In this document: one piece after another, positions 1 to 15,300 of the stretch
Numbering within the stretch: the first letter of the stretch is position 1
How the letters are laid out: every line of letters starts with the position of its first letter
Source: Rutidosis leptorrhynchoides
Taxonomy: Eukaryota; Streptophyta; Magnoliopsida; Asterales; Asteraceae
Assembly: GCF_046630445.1 (NCBI RefSeq)
Contig: NC_092333.1
Span: 97,996,001 to 98,060,000 of the forward strand
Direction: 5' to 3'
Length of the DNA stretch: 64,000 bases
The notes under the pieces: model-generated
Database searches by the model: none
What the model saw: the letters and a program-made list of their open reading frames with translations, nothing else
What the model was told of the DNA's origin: nothing
Made by a program: the position numbers and the translations under genes

Positions 1-508
1 GTGAAGTAATGTCAAAGTGAAAGTATAAGTCAGCGTAATGTAATGACCGGGATTATATTACGGTAACTTATATGGAAGTTTCGACAGCATGACATAAGGA
101 ATGGGAGGCTAGTCAAAGAAATTTTTCAAACTTTCACTGCTTATAAAATAAACATAATAGTCTCTGTTAACCCATCAATAATATATGTACATACCACCAC
201 TCATCACTAATGACCCCCACTTGCTACTACGTATCATTTGTTGATATATATTGAACATACCCATCATCTCATGTCGCAACTCCTTACTATATATCATTGC
301 CAATCGCTATTCAACACTATTCCTCACCCCTAGTCGATTCAATCACCACTCGTTTCTGGTTTATTCCTATAACGTTGTTTCATCGACACTAGCACGTTAT
401 GCTATTTTGAACTAAGGAACACCCCAAATGGTGAGGAACATTAGAGCCATCATGTGAGATCTATGAATTGCGCAAGAAGGCAACCACATGGACAAATACA
501 TTAGAGTT
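1..508. other. Unassigned AT-rich sequence left of the E1 RT fragment
   Basis: I see no gene, structural RNA or recognisable repeat here. The sequence does not match the gag/protease/RT linker expected upstream of the reverse transcriptase fragment that begins at 509. A rearrangement breakpoint (deletion or another insertion) must therefore lie at about 505-509. The tract is AT-rich with short CA/TC-rich stretches and no long open frame. Confidence 0.5.
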
Positions 509-1646
509 GGAGCTCCGGTCCTGTTTATTAAGAAGAAGGATGGGTCGATGAGAGTGTGTATCGACTACAGAGAATTGAACAAGTTGACAATCAAGAATCG
601 GTATCCACTACCGAGGATTGATGACTTATTTGATCAGTTGCAGGGATCTAGTTTTTATTCGAAGATTGATTTGAGATCCGGGTATCATCAATTGAGAGTC
701 AAAGAAGCTGATGTCCCGAAGACAGCGTTTAGAACACGTTATGGACATTATGAGTTTACAGTGATGTCGTTTGGTTTGACGAACGCACCAGCAGTGTTCA
801 TGGACCTTATGAACCGTGTGTGTAAGCCATACCTAGATAAATTCATCATTGTGTTCATTGATGATATATTGGTGTACTCCAAGAACAAAGAAGAGCACGA
901 ACAGCATCTACGCTCGATATTGACTATGCTTAGAGAAGAGCAGTTGTATGCAAAGTTCTCTAAGTGTGACTTTTGGTTACCAGAGGTACAATTTCTTGGC
1001 CATGTTGTAGGGGCCAATGGAATACAGGTCGATCCAGCAAAGATTGAGTCGGTTAAGAATTGGGAAACTCCAAAGACGCCAACGCAGATTAGGCAATTTT
1101 TGGGTCTAGCTGGTTACTATCGGAGATTCATTGAAGGATTCTCTAAGATCGCCCGACCATTAACCGCATTGACTCATAAGGGCAAGAAGTTTGAGTGGTC
1201 AGAACCGCAAGAGACTGCATTTCAGTTGTTGAAGGAGAAGTTAACAACTGCACCAGTATTGTCTCTACCCAAGGGAAGTGAAGATTTTGTTGTTTATTGT
1301 GATGCCTCACGTCAAAGAATAGGTTGCGCACTTATGCAACGAAACAAAGTTATTGCTTATGGATCGCGTCGGTTAAAGATTCACGAGCAAAACTACACTA
1401 CGCACGACCTTGAGTTAGGAGCAGTTGTCTTTGCACTTAAAATGTGGAGACACTACCTGTTTGGAACCAAGTTCACTATCTTCACCGACCATAAGAGTTT
1501 ACAGCACATATTCGATCAGAAACAGCTCAACATGAGACAACGACGTTGGATGGAACTACTTAACGTTTATAACTGCGAACTTCAATACCATCCGGGCAAG
1601 GCGAATGTTGTGACAGATGCCTTGAGCAGAAAGGAGCGAGAGAAAC
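509..1646 (+). pseudogene. E1: Ty3/gypsy chromovirus reverse transcriptase-RNase H fragment
   Basis: This is the central part of a retrotransposon polyprotein: reverse transcriptase followed by RNase H. Recognisable blocks are the [22 protein letters not shown] entry of RT, the [15 protein letters not shown] palm block and the catalytic FIDDIL motif. RNase H follows with VVYCDAS and [10 protein letters not shown], ending at DALSRKERE. It is open throughout but headless: the first real residue is Gly at 509, and the upstream ATG at 488 is accidental. It stops at 1646, where the E2 LTR begins; the frame then runs into LTR sequence and ends at 1753. It is about 80% similar by eye to the RT of E5 on the right, so both belong to one chromovirus group (Tekay/Del-like by LTR length and chromodomain; sub-clade not certain). 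The integrase that should follow is missing and resumes only as a C-terminal stub at 11784. Confidence 0.9.
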
Positions 1647-2310
1647 TGATAGTGCTCCAAATAAACATATATTTAGGCACAATATCCTTCCAATATGTAA
1701 AGCTTTTAGTTGCAATTGTTCTATTTTTATGTAATATTCATTTAAATAAATAAGTGCGAAGACAAAAGAAGAAAACGACGATTTGAAGAAGCAAATGACC
1801 AAAAAGCGCAATTGTACAAGATATAATTCAAGTGGTTCAATTTATTGATGAGAAACGTCCAAAAATGATAAGAGTACAAGCCGCAAAACGCAAAATACAA
1901 GATATTAAATTGTACGTAAGGACGTTCGAGAAACCGGAACCGAGACATAAACCGGGCGTAAATGTACGAGACAACGGAGTGAAAATTACAAGTCAACTAT
2001 GCACAAGAGTATAATATAATATATATATATAATTAATATAAATTATATATATATTATATATATATATATAATAATATGTCGACAAGCAAGAAAACAAAAA
2101 ATATGTGAGCTGAATCTGACGGCCATGCGATCGCATGGGAAATAGGCATAAAACCCATGCGAGTGCATGAGCCCATGCGAGTACATGAGATTTGCACTAA
2201 AATCTCATGCGACCGCATGAGTTACTGTAGCAGGCCACATTCTATAAATTCGCCAATTTTCTGCGAGTAAAAACACACTTTTTCTAATCTTTTTCTCTTC
2301 TCTTCATCTG

Positions 2311-2402
<92 letters not shown>

Positions 2403-3320
2403 TTATTTATATTTATAATTTTAATTTTAATTTTAAGTTAATAATAATAAGGTTATTTTAAGAATGTTTTACGGGTTTTAAGTTAATAATAATTATTCGG
2501 GTTGGGTAATTGATTATTCATTCTGATCAAGTGGGTAAATTAATATTCATATCTCATTAAAATTGGGGTGGATTACATACAAGGATAATTGGTGTAATTG
2601 TTAACAAAGTATTAAAACCTTGGATTACACGCAGTCGATAACCTGGTGTAATTATTAACAAAGTATTAAAACCTTGTTACAGTTCGAATCCCTAATTATT
2701 TGGAATATTTGACTACGGGAATAAGGTTAATTTGACGAGCATTTTATAATTATGACCGATGGACTATTATGGACAAAACCAGATAGGTATCAAATAAATC
2801 AGGACAAAGGACAATTAACCAGTGTAACAATTAATTAAAATCAAAACGTTAAACATCATGATTATGGAAGTTTAAATAAGCATAATACTTTTATTTTATA
2901 TTTCATCGTACCTTTATTTACTGTCATTTTAATTACTGCAATTTACTTTATCGCAATTTAAATTCTGTCATTTATATTATCGTCATTTATCTTTACGCTT
3001 AAAATATAAAATCGACAAACCGGTCATTAAACGGTAAAAACCCCCTTTTATAATAATATTACTATATATAATTATATATATTTTATATAAATATAGTTGT
3101 AAAAAAATATAGCGTTAAACTCAGCTAGCTCCCTGTGGAACGAACCGGACTTACTAAAAACTACACTACTTTACGATTAGGTACACTGCCTATAAGTGTT
3201 GTAGTAAGGTTTAGGTATATCCACTCTATAAATAAAAAAATAACTTGTGTAAAATTGTATCGTATTTCGTCGTATTTCGTAATAAACAATAATAGTATTT
3301 TGTATACACCTCGCAAAACA
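1647..3320 (+). repeat. E2 5' LTR
   Basis: It starts TGATAGTGCTCC and ends CGCAAAACA, followed by 9 nt and then the primer site. It holds a palindrome array (2124-2220), a TATAAAT box (2243-2249) and a long TA microsatellite (about 2310-2397). Compared with the 3' LTR it lacks about 0.37 kb (the equivalent of 10605-10972). The rest is nearly identical, so insertion is fairly recent. Confidence 0.85.
2124..2249 (+). promoter_or_regulatory. E2 LTR promoter: CATGCGANYGCATG palindrome array plus TATA box
   Basis: Four copies of a 14-bp near-palindrome (catgcgatcgcatg, catgcgagtgcatg, catgcgagtacatg, catgcgaccgcatg) lie within 100 bp, directly upstream of TATAAAT at 2243-2249. A CT-rich leader follows. 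The position fits a U3 enhancer and core promoter. The 3' LTR has the same block at 10238-10363, and solo LTR E6 has it in reverse at 39526-39633. Two more copies lie in the E2 leader at about 3711-3757. The promoter role is inferred from position. Confidence 0.55.
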
Positions 3321-3329
3321 TCAAGTTTT

Positions 3330-3347
3330 TGGCGCCGCTGCCGGGGA
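3330..3347 (+). other. E2 primer binding site (tRNA-Asp type)
   Basis: The sequence tggcgccgctgccgggga pairs with the 3' end of plant tRNA-Asp(GTC) including CCA, with a single mismatch by my recollection of that tRNA. It lies 9 nt after the LTR end, as in Athila/Tat-type elements. Confidence 0.8.
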
Positions 3348-3360
3348 GCCGAAAGCAAAA

Positions 3361-3362
3361 CG

Positions 3363-3449
<87 letters not shown>

Positions 3450-3598
3450 AATCTCTTTTTGTAAAAATATAATTTTTTTTAAGTTTTAAATATATAAAAA
3501 AAATATATATTTATAATATAAAAGTTATATTTTTAATATAAAAAAAATTTAAGTTTTTAAAATATAAGTTTATTATATTTTCTATAAATATTTTGTAA

Positions 3599-3651
<53 letters not shown>
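3361..3651. repeat. TA microsatellites in the E2 leader
   Basis: Two TA-dinucleotide runs (about 3363-3446 and 3602-3651) are separated by AT-only sequence. The Tyr/Ile repeat peptides they could encode are artefacts. Confidence 0.9.
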
Positions 3652-3658
<7 letters not shown>

Positions 3659-4665
3659 TTATTCGGGCCTAGTACTGTAGAAGCCCCAAACCAAGCCTGG
3701 TATCCGATTCCATGCGATCGCATGAGCAGAGCCTTAATAACTCATGCGACCGCATGACCTGCTCTGACAGGTCTGATCCTAGACTGAATCAAATTAGGGC
3801 TAAGTTTAATATATAAATAATTATAATTAGGGTTCAATTAAAATATTAATTAGTTTAATTTAGTTTTATTTTTAGTTTTAATTAATATTATTAAATTTAA
3901 TAATTATTATAAACTATATAAATTAATACTTTTATAAAATAATAATATAAAAATAATATCTTTATAAAATTTTATTTTTATCATTTTAGTTATAATTTGT
4001 ATTTTTTTCGTTTATTTTGTAATATTTATCGTTCGCTATATAGTTTTAAGTTTAGTATTTTGCCGTAGTAATTTTTATATTTCTAGATTTTTAGGCTTTG
4101 TCGTAAAATCCCTTAAGTGCTTTTTCTTTAGATTAAGATTTAGGCGCTTTAGAATTTTACGACGTCGCTTATCGCTTTAATATTTTATAGATTTTAGTGC
4201 CTTTTAAGTTATTGTCGTTTTGGATATAGATTTCCTTTTAAGCTTTAATACCTTTAGACGCAACTTTTAATATTTAGTTTTTAAACTTTTAAGTTTCGAC
4301 GTTTTTCTTTCTTATTTTTATTTTTCGACCTTTTATTTTTCGACGTTTTTTGACGTTTTTCGACGCACTCTTTTTCTTTCTTATTTCTCGACGCTCTAGT
4401 TTTTAGGACATAGAATTTTCTATTTCTTTTCTAAAAATTCAAAACGAAAAATTATTTTAAGCGGTTAAATTGATAGACATCCAAAATTTTCTGGTTCGTA
4501 GTAATAGTTGGATTTGTTAGTGGCGAGTTGTGGGCTTCCGATTTAAAGGGTCCTGGCTACCTGCTGCATCTATTGGCTATTCGAAACCTGGGCAAAATTA
4601 GAAAAGTCTATTAATTTGATAGCTTATATAATTTTTATCTTTATAACTAATAGGATATTCAGTGA

Positions 4666-7347
4666 ATGCACCGAGCAAAACGTTCACCACCTTTCATACG
4701 TTCACCACCTGTAACTCGATCAAGACATCTAGCCAACATTGTTACCGTTGATTTTTCTTTAGAATCGTCATCTAGTCGACCAAGTACTCCAATTCAAATT
4801 TTCGATAATCCATTTTTTGAACCCGACCTCACAATTGAGAATCCGGAGAATATTTAAGGACAATTCAGAGATCCTGAACCACTAATCATTCCTCCTGAAC
4901 CACAAACCGTTAAATCAGAATTCTCTAGTGATTCGTATTCAACAAATTCAATTATGGAAGTAACTGAACCTCTAAGTATGGACGATCGAATGAGAGCTAC
5001 ACGCACTGGCCAAGGTCACGCCATTATTAAGCCAGATGTTAATGCGCCAGATTATGAAATCAAAGGACAAATCCTACACATTGTAATTAATCAATACCAA
5101 TATAATGGTACGCTAAAAGAAGGTCCAAACAAACATATTCAAACCTTTAATAGGATCTGTACTCTATTCAAAATCAGAGAAGTTGAGGATGAACAGATCT
5201 ATCTCATGTTATTTCCCTGGACCTTAAAGGGAGAAGCCAAAGATTGGTTAGAATCGTTACCTGAAGGGGCAATTGATACATGGGATGTTTTAGTTGAAAA
5301 TTTTCTTAAACAATTCTTTTCCGCATCTAAAGCCGTGAGACTTCAAGGAGAAATTGTTACGTTCGCGCAAAAGCCAAATGAAACATTATATGAGGCATAG
5401 ACAAGATTTGGAAAGTTGTTGAGAGGATGTCCTCAACATGGTTTAGACACTTATCAAATAGTACAAATATTCTATCAAGGATGCGATATTACTACACTAA
5501 AAGACATCGACATAGCAGCTGGTGGTTCCATTATGAAGAAAACCGCAACTGAAGCTCACAAGATAATTGATAATACAGCCTCCCACTCGCATGAGTGGCA
5601 TCAGGAAAAAGATATCTTTCGTTCATCTAAAGCGGCTAGAGCTAATTCTAGCCATGACTTTGATTCCATTCACGCAAAAATAGATGCTTTCGAGAGACGA
5701 ATGGAAAAGATGAATAAAGATATTCATGCAATACGAATCAGTTGTGAGCAATGCGGTGGACCACACTTAACGAAAGATTGTCACATTGAGCAAACGATGG
5801 AACAACGTGAGAATGTTTCCTACATGAACCAAAGGCCGGGAAATAATTATCAAAATAATTATCAACCGCCAAGGCAAAACTTCAATCGAAATCAAAACAT
5901 TCTTTACAATCCAAATGGACCCAACAATAACTCGTACAACCAACAAGGTCCGAATAACCAACCAACTCAAAACAACACTTTCAATCAACAAAGACCTAGC
6001 TTGTATAAACCACCACAACAAACCGAAGAGAAAAATCCAAATCTAGAAGAAATGATGGCAAAGCTAATGGAATCTCAAACCCAAACAAATGAGAAGTTTG
6101 ATCTGTCATTAAGAACTCAACAAGCTTCCATTTTGAATCTAGAAAAACACGTAGGTACTCTTGCTAGCATGATGAGTAAGAGGGAACAAGGAAAAATACC
6201 GAGTGATACTGAAGTAAATCCTCGGAATGAGAATGTTAATATGGTGTCAACGAATTCTGAAAAACCAGCATTAGAAGATGGGAAGGTTTTTTATGTGATT
6301 AACAATGAAGAAGTTACAACACCACCACCACCCGAGTATGTAAAGTCAGTGGTGGCACCTTACAGACCACCAATCCCGTTTCTAAGAAAAGGAGTTGAGT
6401 ATGAGAAAGTAATAGGTAATAAAGTTTGTGATATCTCTGGAAAGAAGAAGAAGAATAAGAAAGTGCAAGAAACAAAAACCGTAAAAATAAACCCGGTGAA
6501 GACAGTTCCACCCAGGTTGGGTGATCTGGGTGAATTTATTGTTCCTTGTCTACTTAGTGATTGTGTCATGTATGATGCACTAGCAGATTTAGGTGCGAGT
6601 GTGAGTGTTATGCCTCTTTCATTATATAAGAGATTAGGAGTAGGTGAGTTAAGTCCAACGAAAATGAGTGTTCGGCTCTTTGATCAAACCATTAGGCACC
6701 CAGTTGGAATTGCTGACAACCTACCCGTTCAAGTAGGTAATTTAACCTTTCTAGTCGAATTTATTGTCATTGACATAGAAGAGGACCCAAACATTCCTCT
6801 AATTTTTGGTCGACCATTCTTAGCATCCACCGGGGCATTATTTGATGTAAGAGAGGGTAGAATGAAACTTAGTAATAATGAAAAATCGATCACCTTTGTG
6901 AGTCGAAAGTCTAAATCTCCACCAACCAAAACCGTTGAACCAATAAAAACGATTGGTAAGAACCATGTTGTTTTACCAACTCCAACGGTAGTGCTTAACA
7001 ATAATAAAATGCCTAAGTGTGGGGAAAATGAAGCAACACCTAATGATAACTTGATAACAAAGAACCCCGTTGTTGATACGAAATTAAATGACCCCGTTAT
7101 TAACAGTTCAATGAAGAAACTTATTAAACGGATTCGCGATGCTAGAACCAAGGGGAACTTTAAGTTATGTAACCGGTTAGTATCCAATCTATCGCCTAAA
7201 GAAAAGGCGAAATTAGTTGAATTTGTGGATATTACACATGAATCCGACCAATGGCTTAAAGCAAAAGTCACAGATATGCAAGTTGATTATGGTCCAAGAG
7301 AAATTGACAATGAAGTTAACCACAATTTCGACACCACAGCTACCTAA
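4666..7347 (+). pseudogene. E2: Gag-aspartic protease polyprotein with two nonsense codons
   Basis: A single frame from ATG 4666 to TAA 7345-7347 (about 890 codons), interrupted by TAA at 4855-4857 and TAG at 5398-5400; the latter replaces what is normally Trp. Order of domains: a Ser/Pro-rich N-terminus; a retrotransposon Gag domain (about 5050-5500, with the GEAKDWLESLP block); a Cys/His knuckle CEQCGGPHLTKDC near 5745; an Asn/Gln-rich linker (about 5820-6030); then a retropepsin-like protease (about 6500-6850, DLGASVSVMP active-site block and IPLIFGRPFL flap/C-terminal block). The active site reads DLGAS, as in many Athila/Tat proteases. The reading stops before any RT. Gag and protease would assemble and mature the particle. 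With two stops this copy is not expected to make full-length protein. Confidence 0.85.
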
Positions 7348-9745
7348 GTGTGGGGAGATTCAAATGTTCTAAAAAGAAAACGCTATCTAGAGTTAGTTGT
7401 TCTGTTCTCGTGTAGTTTCGAGAATGGAATCCGATTGGTCTTTTCCACTTGCAGACACTAAAGAACTAGTTTTCTTCCCCCATTCTGAATTATTTTTGTT
7501 TTGTAGGTTTTGAATAAAATTAATACGCTTTTTCAATTTAAGTTTTGTGTGAATTTAAAAACAAAAATTTACTTTATTTCAATAAGTTTAAAAAAATGAT
7601 TTCTAAAATTCATCGTAAGTTGAAGACTAGGTCATAGAACCGAAATTGCTTTACCCGAGGGCGGGGCGACAAATTTTGTTATCATTATTTTTAATATTAT
7701 TGATCTAAAGTATACCAAAAAAATTTAAAAAAACCCAAAAATCTTTACTTTTAAAACAATCGCTTTAAAAACGACAAATTTTAAATTTTGTCGAGGGACG
7801 GACTACGTAAACATACCGAAACTACCTAAAGTAAAAGGAAACAAAATTTTTAAAAAAATTTCATTTAAATTGTTTTAATAAATAAAGATTTTATAAAAAA
7901 ATAATAATAAAAATATTATGTATGTTTGTAGTTTATCTTATGTACAAAACAGAGTAAAACAACGCACTTTCAAAGATTAAGCTCAGCAAAAGCTACTAAT
8001 TTTGGCAATAAGAAGCAAAACATATGTGAAATTACAACAAAAGGAATGAACGATGAGGCGCGCCATCTATCATTCGACGACCTTAGTAATTACAAACTCG
8101 ATATTTTTAATCACTTTTCTACACTAATCACCCTCATGAATTTATAATTATAGTCTGATTTCATGCAAATGAGGGCATTGCATGATCTCAAGTGTGGGGA
8201 AGGGTTATAAATTCTCTCGGGTTTACACTTAGTTTAATTGCCAAATTTTGTGAAAATTTGAAAAATTTTCAACTAAATGAATTCAAAATCATGTTTATAC
8301 ATATTTATGAACGATAAAACTAGGTGTAAATACCGAAATTATTGTTACCTCGGAGAGGACATAAATGAAGAAACAACCCAAAACGTTAGAATTCATTTAA
8401 AATGGAATAGAGGAGAATAAAAAGGCAAAGAAAGGAATAAATAAAAGCTAAGTGTGGGAAGAATTTACCAGTTCTTTAAAACACATATCACACATTTGGT
8501 ACAGATTATTGCAGGTACTTTTGCTTTAGACTAAACTAATCAGTTTTACCCAATTTATTGTAATACCTTTGAAAGAATAGATGGATCTACACGATGAATC
8601 AATTCCATCATTAAAAGGAAGTAAAGTCTTCCGAAAAAGACACGCGCTTCTTGATTTAGGTCAGGAAGTTGTCGTCCGGACCAGCTGTAGGTTGACGAAA
8701 AATCTAGAAAAGTCATCTCTAAAATCAGCAGGAAATCCACGGACCTCAGCTTCAAACAGGGTCGCCAAGTGGTCAGACTTATCCTAACCATGAGAGGATC
8801 TGTCTCGTAAAATGGGGAGGGCGCCGTGCAAATTAGCTTGATAAGACTAATGAATCAGACCCCCAGAAAGGATAATCTCCTTGAAAGATTAAAAATCAGT
8901 TTTTAAGCCTGATATTACTCAATCCTTGAGATTGACTTTAAAGATTGGGAATTACAAACTCATGGAATTCAATGATATCTAAACTCGAGCTTGAACGAGA
9001 AAATATTTTGATCAAAATTAAAACCGATTTGTTTTCTGAAAACCCATTTTTAATGCGTTCATTACCATTGAACGTAAAATCCTAGGAATTCACCTGGAAT
9101 TCATTAGGTCACCTGAACCAAATCGGGTGTCAACCGTAAGAACGGTGGTTGCATAGCATGGTTGAAGACAAGACCTTGTGCCAGACCGAAAAACTATAGG
9201 GTGATCTTTACTATTTCTCCTACAAAGGATAGTAATTGCATCCGACACGATATAGACTATAATCAAAAGCATGTCACGGGACATTGCCTTAACAGTTGCT
9301 TGTTCAACGCTTTCCTTTACAACCGAACGGTAGTTTACCGAAAGGTAATATACGGAACAAGTATACTGGACGTGTTGCTTTCCTAATACAATGTTAGCAA
9401 GTGGGTGACACAAAACCGCAAGTTTTGAGCTAAAATTTTAAATATGAAACCCATGCAACCCACAAAAACATTTTGCAAACACCGGTGAAGGGTTATTCCG
9501 GAAAACTTATCTTGGGTAAAAGCTAGAATGAATTTTCAAAAGATCAAATGTTTTCATAAAGATCCAATTTCCTTAAGGATCAAAATTTTTATAAGTCATG
9601 TGGGACTGTAAACCACATCGTTACTATCATTGTTTATACTGCCGTATCAAAATCACTGATGTATAAAGTGTGAGAATAAAAAAGTGATTCGAGTGAAGTG
9701 TGATTTTATTTCAAGTTCTGTATTGCTTGAGGACAAGCAACGCTC
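7348..9745 (+). other. E2 long non-coding 3' region
   Basis: 2.4 kb with no RT, RNase H or integrase similarity on either strand. The motif AAGTGTGGGG(A) recurs: at 7014 just inside the protease end, at 7346, 8190 and 8450 (as AAGTGTGGGA), and finally as the PPT at 9746. A 68-codon open frame (8581-8787) starts with a good ATG but matches no family I know; I do not call it a gene. Confidence 0.6.
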
Positions 9746-9760
9746 AAGTGTGGGGATATT
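9746..9760 (+). other. E2 polypurine tract
   Basis: aagtgtggggatatt immediately precedes the 3' LTR start TGATAG. It is the expected plus-strand primer for reverse transcription, and its motif is repeated upstream within the element. Confidence 0.75.
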
Positions 9761-11783
<2,023 letters not shown>

Positions 11784-12336
11784 ACAGGAGACAACTGAGA
11801 AAGTTCTACAGATTCAGGAACGATTGAGAACGGCTCGAAGTCGTCAAAAGAGTTACGTCGATGTTAGACAGAAGGACACAGAGTTCCAAGTTGGTGACAA
11901 GGTTATGCTTAAGGTATCACCATGGAAGGGTGTTGTACGATTTGGAAAACGAGGTAAACTGAGTCCTAGATATGTTGGACCGTTTGAGATAACTGAAAGA
12001 GTTAGACCAGTAGCTTACAGATTGGAACTGCCACAAACACTCAGCGGTATTCATGACGTTTTCCATGTATCCAATCTAAAGAAGTGCCTAGCCGATGATA
12101 ACTTGATTATTCCTCTAGAGGAACTACGTATCGATGACAACCTTCATTTCATTGGGGAACCTGTTGAAATCTTGGGCCGTGAGGTCAAGCAGTTGAAGCA
12201 AAGCAGAATTCCTATCGTTAAAGTTCGGTGGAACGCGAGAAGAGGACCAGAGTTCACGTGGGAGCGTGAAGACCAGATGAGGCTGAAGTATCCGCAATTT
12301 TTTCCCAAGGAAACTACTTCAGCGGACGATCACTAA
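11784..12336 (+). pseudogene. E1: integrase C-terminus and chromodomain
   Basis: The sequence resumes in the integrase C-terminal region (QETTEKVLQIQ, RSRQKSYVDVRQ, then the [17 protein letters not shown] block). It continues through VFHVSNLKKC and a chromodomain-like tail (PIVKVRWN.RRGPEFTWE). It ends at TAA 12334-12336. Chromodomains direct integration of chromoviruses towards heterochromatin. The zinc-binding and catalytic parts of integrase are missing between 1646 and this point. By comparison with E5 the loss is about 0.9 kb. The fragment itself is open from 11784; the ATG often chosen inside it would be accidental. Confidence 0.9.
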
Positions 12337-12359
12337 AATTTCAGGACGAAATTTTCAAT

Positions 12360-12372
12360 AACAGGTGGGTAA
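12360..12372 (+). other. E1 polypurine tract
   Basis: A purine-rich aacaggtgggtaa lies directly before TGTAACAACCC, the start of the 3' LTR, downstream of the polyprotein stop. This is the usual chromovirus arrangement. Confidence 0.6.
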
Positions 12373-15300
12373 TGTAACAACCCTGATTTTTCCGTTACTT
12401 CCGTTAACCTTCTGTTAGTTTATTTAACGGCGATCATTTAACTTTTATACGTTTACGTGTATTAAATGCGTACTTAATCTTCGGAGGGCTTTAATAACTG
12501 ATATGGGTTGATATTAAATCAAATAAATATTTCGGATAATGAAATACGATAAAAACGATACGATTTTGATAATAGCTTTTTGAGCAACGAAACGCTCGGG
12601 TTTATTTTAATAATTAATTTTATTAATTATTAACTTTTTAAAATATTTAATTTATTGGGTTTTTTTTAATAAATTAGACAATTGGTTGCGTTTAACGATC
12701 GGATTAGCGTTCCGGGCCTTCGGTACGACTAAACGGCACTTAAAACGGACCACGATTACACTGGATTGCAAAACGAGAGCCCGGGAACACTTCCATGGGC
12801 CATATTCGGCCGACCCCTCCCCATACCCCCCTTATATTTTAATTTTTGATAATTTTAGGGACTTATGTGCTAATTTGTAAAACTAGGGTTTATTATAAAT
12901 TAATTTGGAAGGATTAAACACTGCCATAATCCCTACCCTATTATTCCAGTCGATTTTTTTGGCTCCCTTCCTCCCTTTGGCCGTCGCCCAACTCACTCAC
13001 ACACACACACACACACACACACTCACTCAAACTCAATTTTTGATTAAACCTCAAGAACAAAAGTTGCAATTCGCGTTATCCTCTACGTATTGGTGTGCTT
13101 TGATTGTTGACCTAAGGTATATTTAGCTAAACCCTAATTCTTAAAATCTGAATTTTATTAGAGTTTCATAGTTATGTTGTCAATTGCTCAAGTCTATACG
13201 CGTACGTGTTAATTGTAATCGTTATTTTGATTGTTTGATGCGCTAGGTTTAAAAATGAATTTGTATTTGTTTGATCAGAAAAATTAAGTTTTTCAAATGT
13301 TAATTATTATGTTATAATCAGATTCCTTGCGAAAAACTATTGAGTTTAGGCTTTGGATTCGCTTGATTTCTTTTCCGTATGATTAAGTTACGTCGATTTG
13401 AATTATCGTTGTATTTTTGTTGCTTGATCAGAAATCTGGTATTGATAGAAAATGAATTGGCATGTGAGACTTATACCATTGGAAATATAATTTAAAAACA
13501 CTCAAGTTAGACTAGGATATCATGTCGTTTGCTTATGTATAGCCCGAGATATGCTAGAATTAGTGTAAAAGTAGTTTTATACAACACTTGCATGAAAATA
13601 ACCTTGTATGATAAAATGTGCTAACTTCTGTGATTAAAGCTTTACATATTTTAAAATTAGACAAAAAGTGCTTCATCTTTCATGTAAGATATCATAGGTT
13701 AATTGTATCTAGATCTTCGGATAATCGTATGCGAATGTGACTAACTAAATGAGAATTGAATCTGTAAATTGAACACGGTTTTGTACTTTGTGAATTTTGT
13801 ATATTGTTTGAGCATGTATGCTTCTGTAAAATAAAACTTAACATGATATGTGACTTATTGTTAGTTTATGTTAATCTCTTAAACCTTATGCATTGGGCAC
13901 AATAGAGCCATACTTTATGTGAATTCTGATTTGAGCTGAAAACTAAATGATCAACTTACACGAATAAACTGTACAAATTGGCTAAACAAAAGTGGCTAGA
14001 TTTTTTATATGTGTTACTTTGATTTGTCCTTGAACTATGGCCACTGGTCTTGTATCAATTGCATGTTCCTAACTCCGGTTATAGCCAAAATGAAATCAGT
14101 GCGCGGTCAGAAACTGACTTGGCAAACCCTAAATGTATTCCTTCTGATTCCTGACTTTTAATTGTCGTATGAGTCCCTGGCTGGACTTTTTGGAATCGAT
14201 TTTAAGTGTAATTATGATCTGGAGTTTGTCATATTTACGTGAATTTTGTACTATGAGATAATGTGCTAAGTATGCTACGTGTTCATAAATTTTGTGCATG
14301 ATGATAAACTGAAATTGTGAAAATGATCATTCATGACCTAAAACGTATTGTTTGACTTAGTTTTGACTTATTGACCAATATTTGACATAAACCTACTGAT
14401 GTTGACTTTATTTGACTACTTTGACCAAGTTTGACTTTTGGTTTGACTTCGGTTGACTTTGTTTGACTTGCATGATATAGTTGACTTTTACTTTGAAACG
14501 CATCGAGTCGAGCAATAAGACAACGTACACTATGAAGCCACACTTATATAAGATACATATATTGACCAACCTACATATGTATACTTAGGTTACATTACTC
14601 AGGTCTAAACCGTACAAGTCATTTGTCTTTCATTCCGAGCTTATTCGAAGGTGAGTCTATAGTCCCGCTTTTTACATGTTTTCAGGGATGAGATTACACG
14701 CTGTTATATTTACATTTTCAATTACTTTTATATTGACATGAGTACTACACATATGCATAATGAGTTCGTACACAAAGCCTCTAGCTTGAATACTTTTAAT
14801 ATCATCGGTGTAAGCACAATTTAGATGGACGGATCCGTTAGGTTGACAACCTCACCCACTATAAAAGCAGTGGTGCATTTATTTTGAACATTAGATACAC
14901 TCGTACAGGTGTATAACATTTTATGAGGTAAGGTCGGGTGTAGTGGTTTCTATACTCGGGTCATTGCTAGTATTCAGGTGCTCGGTGTATGCAACGATAG
15001 AATCTCGTGGTCAAGGAAATCAAACTATTTTTCTGATAACTGTTTTTCTTCAGATACTGTTACATTACTTTAAACCTGTAGATTCACCAACATTATTTGT
15101 TGACCTGTTTTGCGTGTTGTTGTTCTCAGGACCTTAAGAGGTATGCTTCCGCTGTGTTTGCTGCATGACTGGCCGTGGAGTCAGCATTTGATTTTAAAGA
15201 ACATTATTTACTTTCGCATTTAAAACTTTTATACTGTTTAAATACTGTTGGCTTGTGGTTACGATCACAATAGTGTTTCTATTTTGGGATTATTGACTTA

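Noticed and set aside
3360..3464. Open frame coding a Tyr/Ile repeat protein over the TA microsatellite
   Set aside because: It is a pure dinucleotide repeat with no other coding signal. The same applies to the frames at 56818-57175 on both strands.
6729..7271. 180-codon minus-strand frame
   Set aside because: Shadow of the E2 protease frame on the other strand; no family match.
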